NCBI GenBank assembly: GCA_038249195.1
Contig: JBBRWM010000004.1
Location: 245,879-309,878 of the forward strand
Length of the DNA: 64,000 nucleotides
From: JAOUEA01 sp038249195
GTDB lineage: Bacteria > Actinomycetota > UBA4738 > HRBIN12
Direction of reading: 5' to 3'
Each line of letters begins with the position of its first letter. Position 1 is the first letter of the stretch. This document shows positions 16,564 through 23,885 of the stretch, piece by piece. Under the pieces are notes generated by a model. The model had not been told where the DNA came from, searched no databases, and saw only the letters and a program-made list of their open reading frames with translations. A program made the position numbers and the translations under genes.

Positions 16564-16612
16564 GCGCTCGCGGTATGCTCGCGACCTCTCCGCCGAAAGC
16601 GAGCGTTCCGCC

Positions 16613-17791
16613 GTGAGCTCCTATCCCCTGTCGCAGGACGATCGCGCGATCCAGGCGCGCGCCCGCAAGTTCGTGGACGACGTGCTCATCCCCTGGGAGA
16701 TCCACGCCGAGGCTCACGGCGGCCGCATCCCGCAGGAGACGAGCGACGAGCACCACCGCCTGGCCATCGAGCTCGGTCTCTACTCGATGAACATGCCCAA
16801 GGATCTGGGCGGATCGGGGATGACGATGCTGCAGCAGGTGCTCGTGTCCGAGCAGATCGGGCGGGTCACCAACGCGCTGGGGTGGTGCGTCCACACGCCG
16901 CCGGCCTGGGCCCCGGCCGTGGCGAGCGAGCAGCAGATGCAAACGTGGATCCTGCCGACGATCAGGGGTGAGATGCACGAGTGCTACGCCATCACCGAGG
17001 AGGGCGCCGGCTCCGACGTGAGCGCCATCGAGGCCACGGCACTCCTCGAGTCCGGCGCGTACACGCTGAACGGCGTCAAGATGCACGTGACGTCCTTCAA
17101 CCACGCGAGCTACTGCTTCTTCCAGGCGCGGATCGCGGCCGGGCCGCACGAGGGTAAGCATGCGATGTTCTTCGTGGACAAGGACACGCCCGGCGTGCGC
17201 GAGGTGAGATCGCCCGCCTATTCGCACACGTACGCGGACACGCACCCCATCGTGGCGTTCGAGGACGTGGTGGTTCCGGCCGCGAACCTCGTCGGCGAGG
17301 AGGGCGACGGGCTGGCCTTCACCTACGAGTGGTTCCGCTACGAGCGCCTGATGATCGCGGCGCGCTGCTGCGGCGCCGCCGAGCGCTTGATCGAGGCCGC
17401 CACGGGCTTCGCGAAGGAGCGGGTGCAGTTCGGTGGGCCGATCATCGGCTTCCAGGCGATCCAGCACATGCTGGCCGACTCCCTGACCGAGCTCTGGGCG
17501 GCGCGCCTCATGACGTACCGCCTCGCGGAGAACATCGACGCCGGCGTGGACGTGAAGCTGCAGCACGCGCAATGCTCGATGGCCAAGCTCTACGCCAGCG
17601 AGATGGCGGGGCGGGTCGCCGACCGGGCGGTGCAGATCTTCGGCGGCCGGGGGTACATGCGGGAGAACGTGGCGGAGCGCTTCTACCGCGAGCTACGCGT
17701 CGATCGGATCTGGGAGGGGACGTCCGAGGTGCAGCGCAACATCATCGCCGACCAGCTCGCCAAGCGCGGGGTGCAGCCGCTTGTCGGCTGA
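16613..17791 (+). CDS. Acyl-CoA dehydrogenase
   Basis: A 392-residue FAD flavoprotein of the acyl-CoA dehydrogenase family. CYAITEEGAGSDVSAIEATA is the first FAD signature. KERVQFGGPIIGFQAIQHML is the family signature in the C-terminal helices. QIFGGRGYMRENVAERFYRELR and IWEGTSEVQRNIIA follow, and the Glu of WEGTSE occupies the catalytic base position of medium-chain enzymes. Chain-length preference is not readable. GTG 16613 lacks a strong Shine-Dalgarno but directly precedes the conserved N-terminus. The downstream pgl start overlaps its end. A 14-bp palindrome sits in its promoter region. Confidence 0.92.
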   Translation: MSSYPLSQDDRAIQARARKFVDDVLIPWEIHAEAHGGRIPQETSDEHHRLAIELGLYSMNMPKDLGGSGMTMLQQVLVSEQIGRVTNALGWCVHTPPAWAPAVASEQQMQTWILPTIRGEMHECYAITEEGAGSDVSAIEATALLESGAYTLNGVKMHVTSFNHASYCFFQARIAAGPHEGKHAMFFVDKDTPGVREVRSPAYSHTYADTHPIVAFEDVVVPAANLVGEEGDGLAFTYEWFRYERLMIAARCCGAAERLIEAATGFAKERVQFGGPIIGFQAIQHMLADSLTELWAARLMTYRLAENIDAGVDVKLQHAQCSMAKLYASEMAGRVADRAVQIFGGRGYMRENVAERFYRELRVDRIWEGTSEVQRNIIADQLAKRGVQPLVG

Positions 17792-18527
17792 GGCCCTGCG
17801 CGTCTTCTCCGGACCGGACGAGGTCGCACGCGCGGCCGCCGAGGTCGTGGTCGAACGGGCCTCAGCTGCCGTGGACGCCACCGGGCGGTTCCTGATGGCT
17901 CTCTCGGGTGGGTCGACGCCGCGCGGACTGTACGAGCGGCTGGCCGGTCCCGCCTACGCCGAGCGCATCCCGTGGGAGTCCGCGCACGTCTTCTGGGGCG
18001 ACGAGCGCTGCGTGCCGCCGTTCGATCCGCAGAGCGACTACCTCATGGCGAAGGAGACCCTGCTCGACCACGTCCCTATCGCGCAGGGCCACGTACATCG
18101 GATCCGTGGGGAGGACGACCCGGAGGTCGTGGCGATCGAGTACGAGCGGCTGCTGCGCCGCACGTTCGGCGCGATGTCCGGCCCACCACCGACGGCACCG
18201 GGGGCCCGGTTTGACCTGACGCTGCTGGGGATGGGTGAGGATGGGCACACGGCGTCCCTGTTCCCCGGCACCGCGGCGGTGTCGGAGATCGAGCGGTGGG
18301 CGGTGCCGGTCGAGGCGCCCGCGCCGCCGCGCCGGCGCGTCTCCCTCACGCCCCCCGTACTGAACGCTTCCGCGCACATCGTGTTCCTGGTGACGGGCGC
18401 GGCGAAGTCGCGGGCGCTGGCGGCGGTCCTGGAGGGGCCGAGCGACGTCTCGACGTATCCGGCGCAGGCCATCGAGGGCGCCTCGTGGTTCGCCGACGCC
18501 GACGCCGCATCGATGCTGGCCGTCTGA
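17781..18527 (+). CDS. pgl: 6-phosphogluconolactonase
   Basis: A 248-residue enzyme that hydrolyses 6-phosphogluconolactone in the oxidative pentose phosphate pathway. LMALSGGSTPRGLYERL, VFWGDERCVPP (the phosphosugar-binding and catalytic segments) and LLGMGEDGHTASLFPG are diagnostic. TTG 17781 is the only start that keeps the N-terminal strand in frame. It overlaps the acyl-CoA dehydrogenase by 11 bases, implying coupling. It converges with zwf and gnd, so the three pathway genes cluster but lie on opposite strands. Confidence 0.93.
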   Translation: MSAEALRVFSGPDEVARAAAEVVVERASAAVDATGRFLMALSGGSTPRGLYERLAGPAYAERIPWESAHVFWGDERCVPPFDPQSDYLMAKETLLDHVPIAQGHVHRIRGEDDPEVVAIEYERLLRRTFGAMSGPPPTAPGARFDLTLLGMGEDGHTASLFPGTAAVSEIERWAVPVEAPAPPRRRVSLTPPVLNASAHIVFLVTGAAKSRALAAVLEGPSDVSTYPAQAIEGASWFADADAASMLAV

Positions 18528-18543
18528 CGCGGCGGCCCCTGGC

Positions 18544-19941
18544 TCAGTGCTCCTCGCCGGCGGCCTTTCGAGCGGGCTCGTGCCAACCCGCGCCGTCCTC
18601 GAGGAGCCGGTCGGATTCCTTGGGCCCCCACGACCCCTGGGCATAGCTCGCGATCGAAGTGGCGTCGTCGAGGATCGGGTCGACGATGCGCCACGACGTC
18701 TCCACGATGTCCTGCCGGGAGAATAGGTCCGGGTCGCCCTCCATCGCGTCGGTGAGGAGGCGTTCGTAGGGCTCCATCACGTCTCCCGATTGATGGTGCG
18801 CCATCAGCTCGACGTCCTCGCCCGCCATCTCCTCCCCGGGGAGCTTCGCGCGCGCTCCCAACGTGATGTTCACGTCGGGGCCCAGTCGGAAGATCACGTG
18901 GTTCGGATGGCCCGGGTGCGGCTCGTCGAAGACGTCGCGGGGCGGGCGCTTCAGCTCCACGAGCACCTCCGTACAGGTGACGGGGAGCCGCTTGCCCGCG
19001 CGGATGTAGAACGGGACGCCGGCCCAGCGCCAGGTCTCGACGTGCGCCCGCAGGGCCACGTAGGTCTCCACGTCCGAGTCCGGGGCCACGCCGTCCAGGT
19101 CGCGGTACCCATCGAACTGACCGCGGACCACGTCGTCGGAGGTCAGCGGGCGGATGGACTTCAGCAGCCGGACGCGCTCGTTCAGGAAGGCGTCGCGGTC
19201 GAGCCCGCTCGGCGGGTCCATAGCGACCAAGGCCAGCACCTGCAGCAGGTGGTTCTGCACGACGTCGCGGATGGCGCCGACCTGCTCGTAGAATCGGCCG
19301 CGCTTGCGCAGGCCGAACTTCTCGGCCATGGTGATCTGCACGCTGTCCACGTAGTTCCGGTTCCAGAACGGTTCCAGGAACGTGTTCGCGAAGCGGAAGT
19401 ACGCGAGGTTCTGCACCGGCTCCTTGCCGAGGAAGTGGTCGATCCTGAATATCGACTCCTCCGGGAACACCGAGCGCAACACGGCGTTGAGCTCGTGCGC
19501 CGAGGCGAGGTCGCGCCCGAAGGGCTTCTCGACGACCACGCGAGCCTTGGTGGCGCTGCCCGACTCATGAAGGTGCTGAACGACGGTCTCGAACAGGCTC
19601 GGCGGGATGGCGAGGTAGAACAGCGGCCGGGCCGCATCGCCGAGCGTCTGGCGGAGCCGCGCGAACGTCGCGTGTTCGGTGTAGTCGCCGTCCACGTAGC
19701 GCAGCCGCTCCGTGAGGGCCGTGAACGCCTCGGGATCGGCGCCCCCGTGATCCTCCAGGCTCGCGCGCATCCGCTCCACGAGCTTCTCCTTCGAATACCC
19801 CGAGCGCGCGACGCCCACCACGGGCACATTGAGGTTGCCGCGGCGCTCCATCGCCTGCAGGGCGGGGATGATCTTCTGGTACGCCAGATCCCCGGTGATC
19901 CCGAAGATCACGAGCGCGTCCGAGCGCGGCGGGGCGCTCAC
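18544..19941 (-). CDS. zwf: Glucose-6-phosphate 1-dehydrogenase
   Basis: A 465-residue enzyme. VIFGITGDLAYQKIIPAL is the nucleotide-binding N-terminus with the family GxxGDLxxxK pattern. FRIDHFLGKEPVQNL is the active-site signature, with the catalytic His. VPFYIRAGKRLPV follows. GTG 19941 overlaps the gnd stop as GTGA, so zwf is translated directly after gnd. Cofactor preference cannot be read reliably. Confidence 0.96.
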   Translation of the reverse strand: MSAPPRSDALVIFGITGDLAYQKIIPALQAMERRGNLNVPVVGVARSGYSKEKLVERMRASLEDHGGADPEAFTALTERLRYVDGDYTEHATFARLRQTLGDAARPLFYLAIPPSLFETVVQHLHESGSATKARVVVEKPFGRDLASAHELNAVLRSVFPEESIFRIDHFLGKEPVQNLAYFRFANTFLEPFWNRNYVDSVQITMAEKFGLRKRGRFYEQVGAIRDVVQNHLLQVLALVAMDPPSGLDRDAFLNERVRLLKSIRPLTSDDVVRGQFDGYRDLDGVAPDSDVETYVALRAHVETWRWAGVPFYIRAGKRLPVTCTEVLVELKRPPRDVFDEPHPGHPNHVIFRLGPDVNITLGARAKLPGEEMAGEDVELMAHHQSGDVMEPYERLLTDAMEGDPDLFSRQDIVETSWRIVDPILDDATSIASYAQGSWGPKESDRLLEDGAGWHEPARKAAGEEH

Positions 19942-20990
19942 GGGCCCGTCACTCCCGGCGAGGCCTCCGGTGGCGCATCCGGCGGCGCCTCGGCATGGCC
20001 GCCGAACTGCGCGCGCATCGCGGAGAGCACCCTACGGGCGAAGTCGTCCTCGCCGCGGCTCGCGAAACGCTGGAACAACGCGGCGCTCAGCACGGGCGTC
20101 GGCGTCCCGGATTCGATGGCTGCCAGGGCCGTCCAGCGGCCCTCGCCGGAGTCGCTCACCCGGCCCTCGTAGGTCGCGAGGTCGGGTTGCTCCTGGAGCG
20201 CGGCCGCAGTCAGGTCCAGGAGCCACGAGGCCACCACCGATCCGCGTCGCCACACCTCCGCGACCTCGTCCAGCGCGAACTCGTATCGATAGTGCTCGGG
20301 CTCGCGCAGCGGCGTGGTCTCGGCGTCCAGCGGGCGGTCCGCGCTGCCGGCATCCGCATGGGCGAGCAGGTTCAACCCCTCCGCGTAGGCCTCCATGAGC
20401 CCGTACTCGATCCCGTTGTGGACCATCTTCACGAAATGCCCGGCCCCGCTCGGGCCGCAATGCAGGTAGCCGCGCTCCGAGGAGCTCGGCGGCCCGTCGC
20501 GCCCCGGCGTCCGCGGCGCGGCGTCAACACCGGGGGCGAGGGCGTCGAAGATGGGGTCGAGCTCCTCGACGGCCTCCGCCGCACCGCCGATCATCTGCGC
20601 ATAGCCGCGCTCGAGGCCGCGGATCCCCCCGCTCACGCCCACATCGAGGTAGCTGAGTCCTCGCGCCGCGAGTTCCTCCGCGCGGCGCAGGTCGTCGATG
20701 TAGTACGAATTGCCGCCGTCGATGATCGTGTCGCCGCGCTCGAGCAGCGGCGCGAGGTCGGCGATGGTGGCGTCCACGACGCCGGCGGGCACCATCATCC
20801 ACACGTGGCGCGGAGCGTCCAGGTGGCCCACGAACTCCTCGAGCGTCCGGGCGCCCGCGACGCCCTCCGTCTCGATGGCCGTGACCGCGTCCGTCGCCAC
20901 GTCGAAGGCCACGCACGCGTGTCCAGCGCGCGTGAGCCGGCGCACCATGTTCGCGCCCATCCGCCCCAGGCCGATCATGCCGAGCTGCAC
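19938..20990 (-). CDS. gnd: 6-phosphogluconate dehydrogenase, decarboxylating (short GndA/YqeC type)
   Basis: A 350-residue enzyme of the shorter, usually NAD-preferring class. LGMIGLGRMGANMVRRL is the Rossmann motif. DGGNSYYIDD and the GPSGAGHFVKMVHNGIEYG segment hold the substrate site and catalytic Lys. An unusual Pro/Ser-rich insert (DAAPRTPGRDGPPSSSERG) lies just before the catalytic motif. GTG 20990 has GGAGGGAG a few bases upstream. It forms an operon with zwf. The C-terminal tail is Pro/Ala-rich. Confidence 0.93.
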   Translation of the reverse strand: MQLGMIGLGRMGANMVRRLTRAGHACVAFDVATDAVTAIETEGVAGARTLEEFVGHLDAPRHVWMMVPAGVVDATIADLAPLLERGDTIIDGGNSYYIDDLRRAEELAARGLSYLDVGVSGGIRGLERGYAQMIGGAAEAVEELDPIFDALAPGVDAAPRTPGRDGPPSSSERGYLHCGPSGAGHFVKMVHNGIEYGLMEAYAEGLNLLAHADAGSADRPLDAETTPLREPEHYRYEFALDEVAEVWRRGSVVASWLLDLTAAALQEQPDLATYEGRVSDSGEGRWTALAAIESGTPTPVLSAALFQRFASRGEDDFARRVLSAMRAQFGGHAEAPPDAPPEASPGVTGP

Positions 20991-21075
20991 CCTGCGCTCC
21001 CTCCGGGCGGCATGCGCCGCACCGGCTGGGAACCTAGCAGAGCCAACCCGATCGCCTCCCAGTACCATCGATCCG

Positions 21076-21531
21076 ATGATGATCACGCCGCAGGAGTTCC
21101 TCGATCGCGAGGCGTCGTCGTGGGCAGCGTTCGAGGCTCAGGTCATGAGCGTCCCGCAGGACCGTCGCGAGGTGCCCGGCGTCGTAGGGGACTGGACCGT
21201 CAAGGACATGGTCTGGCATTGCGCGTACTGGTCCCGATTCGCCGCCGACCATCTCGACGCCGCCGGTGCCGGTCCGTTCATGGATCCGTTCGACGCCGAT
21301 CCCGACCGAGACTGGGATGCCGTGAACGGGGAGGTGGCCGCGGCCTCTGCAGCGATGTCCTGGGACGAGGTCGTGGCCGGCGGCGAGGAGGCTCGCGCCG
21401 GCCTGCGCGCCGCGGTGGTACGTCCAAACCTCGCGCCCGAGCGTATCGCGTGGGCCGCGGACGAGACGTGGGTCCACTACGACGAGCACGCCGCCGAGGT
21501 GCGGGCGTTCGCCGACAGCTCGGACGGCTGA
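21076..21531 (+). CDS. DinB / maleylpyruvate isomerase N-terminal-like protein
   Basis: A 151-residue four-helix protein of the DinB superfamily. VPGVVGDWTVKDMVWHCAYW, with a metal-ligand His, and WVHYDEHAAEVRAFAD, with the second His, match the mycothiol-dependent maleylpyruvate isomerase/TIGR03083-like group. These enzymes are usually thiol-dependent (mycothiol in actinobacteria); the substrate here is unknown. A TACCAT hexamer (21063-21068) ends 7 bases before ATG 21076 with no Shine-Dalgarno, so the mRNA is probably leaderless. Confidence 0.82.
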   Translation: MMITPQEFLDREASSWAAFEAQVMSVPQDRREVPGVVGDWTVKDMVWHCAYWSRFAADHLDAAGAGPFMDPFDADPDRDWDAVNGEVAAASAAMSWDEVVAGGEEARAGLRAAVVRPNLAPERIAWAADETWVHYDEHAAEVRAFADSSDG

Positions 21532-21537
21532 GCGGCG

Positions 21538-22128
21538 TCAGCCCCTTCTTCGCATGAACCAGATGTGCGGCCCTCCGAGGGCCGGCTCGCCTTCCTCAAC
21601 CACGCGGAAGCCAAGGCGCTCGTAGTAGGCGACGTTGCCGGAGAGGGATGTCTCTAAGAACGCGTCGGCACCCTCGGCCGCGGCGAGCTCCAACCCGTGT
21701 CGGATCAGGGCCGAGCCGACGCCTCGCCCTTGGTGGACCGGGTCAACCCCGACCATGTCCAGGTACCAGACGTCGTCGGGGACGCGGGCTTCGATCCACG
21801 CCCACAGGACGTTGTAGCGCGCGGCAGCCTCGGCGATCCCGTTCAGGATGGCGGCGAGCTCGTGGTCGGTCCCGAGGGCGTCGCCGGCTGCGCCTGGCGG
21901 CACCCAGTTGGCGAAGCCCAGCGCGTCGCCGGCCTCCCAGAAGGTGCCGTCGCGCATGTGCGGGCGATAGATCGCGGCGAAGAACCTCGCGATCCGCTCA
22001 GGCAGATCGACGGCATCGCCCTGCAGCGGCCACAGGATCATCGGGTCGTTGCGGAACGCTTGGCCCACCACCTCGGCCAGGACCGGCAGGCGTTCGGAGG
22101 TCGCTGGACGGATCTCGATCGTGATCAT
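21538..22128 (-). CDS. GNAT family N-acetyltransferase
   Basis: A 196-residue acetyltransferase. WYLDMVGVDPVHQGRGVGSALI contains the Q/R-x2-G-x-G/A acetyl-CoA loop, and YYERLGFRVVEEGEP is the C-terminal GNAT motif. FWEAGDALGFANWVPPGA and ALGTDHELAAIL resemble the small GNAT group often annotated from actinobacteria and fungi without a substrate. It converges on the DinB-like gene with a 6-base gap in which both stops lie within a 6-bp-arm hairpin. Confidence 0.85.
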   Translation of the reverse strand: MITIEIRPATSERLPVLAEVVGQAFRNDPMILWPLQGDAVDLPERIARFFAAIYRPHMRDGTFWEAGDALGFANWVPPGAAGDALGTDHELAAILNGIAEAAARYNVLWAWIEARVPDDVWYLDMVGVDPVHQGRGVGSALIRHGLELAAAEGADAFLETSLSGNVAYYERLGFRVVEEGEPALGGPHIWFMRRRG

Positions 22129-22150
22129 CGAGCTGAAGCCCGAGCGCGGC

Positions 22151-23824
22151 TCAATGCGGCAGCTTCGCGAGCGACGCCGGCACCGGCAGGCCCAGCTTCT
22201 CCATGACCTCCTGCGCGGCCCGGTCTCCGCTCTCGACGCCGCCGTTGAGGTAGCCCTGGCTGTACGTGGAGGTTGCCTCGCCCGCGAAATGGACGTTGCC
22301 GTCGGCCTGCGCCGTCCCGCCCCAGAAGCGCGTGTACTGGCCCACGCCGAAGGCCGCGTACGCGCCGTTCGTCCACGGGTCGCGCGTCCATAGGTCGGCG
22401 TAGGACCGGCCGTTGTAGTGCCGCCTCGATCCCGGCACGCCCTCCTCGATCCGGCCCAGGAGGTCGGTGACGAGTGGCTGCGGTGCGGTGCCGTGTGGTT
22501 GGTCCGCGGTCCAGCTCGCCCCCGTGCGCCCGCCCGCGTACACCGTGATCAGCCCCGCCGTCCCCGGCTGGACCACGGAGCTCTCCCACGTGACGAAATC
22601 CGGGTCGGCGTATTCCATCCCGCCGCCCCAGTTGCCCATGGCCGAGGGCCGCCGGTCGTACTGGAGCAGGAGCTTCACGTCGAAGCCCATGGCCAGGTCC
22701 CGGATGGCGGCCATCTTCTGCTCGCGGAAGCCGGCCCCGCTCAGGTCCACCTGGCGCAGAGTCGTCATGGGCAGGGTGAGGATGACCAGGTCCGCCGTGA
22801 CGGGAGCGGAACCGTCGAAGGTCAGCGCGTACGTGCCGTCGGCGGCGCGGCGCACGGAGGTGAGCGCCGCGTTCGTGGTGATGGTGTCGGCCGGGAGCCG
22901 GCCGGCGATGCCGCCGATGATCCGGTCGTTGCCACCGCGCACGTGCCACCGCTCGTCCGCGCCCGGCGCCGGGATCACCGAGTAGTCGAGCCAGTTCAGG
23001 GCCGAGAGGTCCGAGAGGTTGAGGCCGTACCAGCCGCACATGACCTCGTCGAGCCAGTCGCCGACGTCGGAGCCGACCACGCCGGGGACGTTGGCGTCGA
23101 GCCATCCGTCCATGGAGAGCCGATCCATCGCGACCGCCGCCGGCGTGGCGGTCGGGTAGGAGATCGCCTTCATGTCGATCGCGCCACCCGGTCCGAGGAG
23201 TCCCACCTTGCGGGCCGCGCCGGAGATGGCGGCGTTCACGCGCTCCATCACGGGTTTGGTGGTGGCGACCGGCAGCTCGGCTCCTCGCACGATCCGCGGG
23301 TAGGTGGCCCCCGCCGCGTAGCCCTTCCACAGGTCGTCCAGCGCGAGGCCGAGCTCGCGGGCCAGCCGACGGGTGTGCACGTGGCGCGTGTCGATGAACT
23401 CACCGCCGTGCTCGGCGGTCTGACCGTCGGCGAAGCCGCGCGCCGTCCAGCATCGCCCGCCGAGCCGATCCCGCGCCTCGAACAGGCGGACGGGCACGCC
23501 AGCCTGGGCGAGCCGGTACGCGGCGGTCGTGCCGGCGAGCCCCGCTCCAACCACCACGATCCGGGCGTCGTGCGGCGCCGTGGATGCCGGGGGCGTCGGC
23601 GAGGCCGCAGGGGTCGTCCTGGACGGCGTGCACGCGGCCAGCGCCATCCCTGCACCGAGGATCCCGCCGAACCTGAGCGCATCGCGGCGGGAGATGCCGG
23701 GCTGCCGCAGCCGCTCGAGGGTCTCCTCCAGATCCATCGGTTCGGCGTCCGGACCTCGGCGACGTTCGGCCTGGGCGTGCTCGCGGAACGCGCGAGCCAG
23801 CGGTGACTTCCGACCTGCGTGCAT
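22151..23824 (-). CDS. Exported flavin monoamine oxidase (Tat lipoprotein)
   Basis: A 557-residue FAD amine oxidase. The N-terminus has a twin-arginine motif (ISRRDALRFGG) followed by a hydrophobic stretch ending in LAAC, a lipobox, so the folded flavoprotein is probably exported and lipid-anchored. IVVVGAGLAGTTAAYRLAQAG and FEARDRLGGRCWTA are the FAD motifs, EHGGEFIDT follows, and the C-terminal FAGEATSTYSQGYLNGGVESG closes the FAD site. About 40 charged residues precede the RR motif, so a shorter start is possible. The amine substrate is unknown. It fits the amine-catabolic theme and would release H2O2 outside the cell. Confidence 0.9.
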   Translation of the reverse strand: MHAGRKSPLARAFREHAQAERRRGPDAEPMDLEETLERLRQPGISRRDALRFGGILGAGMALAACTPSRTTPAASPTPPASTAPHDARIVVVGAGLAGTTAAYRLAQAGVPVRLFEARDRLGGRCWTARGFADGQTAEHGGEFIDTRHVHTRRLARELGLALDDLWKGYAAGATYPRIVRGAELPVATTKPVMERVNAAISGAARKVGLLGPGGAIDMKAISYPTATPAAVAMDRLSMDGWLDANVPGVVGSDVGDWLDEVMCGWYGLNLSDLSALNWLDYSVIPAPGADERWHVRGGNDRIIGGIAGRLPADTITTNAALTSVRRAADGTYALTFDGSAPVTADLVILTLPMTTLRQVDLSGAGFREQKMAAIRDLAMGFDVKLLLQYDRRPSAMGNWGGGMEYADPDFVTWESSVVQPGTAGLITVYAGGRTGASWTADQPHGTAPQPLVTDLLGRIEEGVPGSRRHYNGRSYADLWTRDPWTNGAYAAFGVGQYTRFWGGTAQADGNVHFAGEATSTYSQGYLNGGVESGDRAAQEVMEKLGLPVPASLAKLPH

Positions 23825-23885
23825 CTCACGCCTCCCGTCGCAGCGACTGTACGCGACGTGTTAGGCGTGGGCGACGTCCGCAGCC

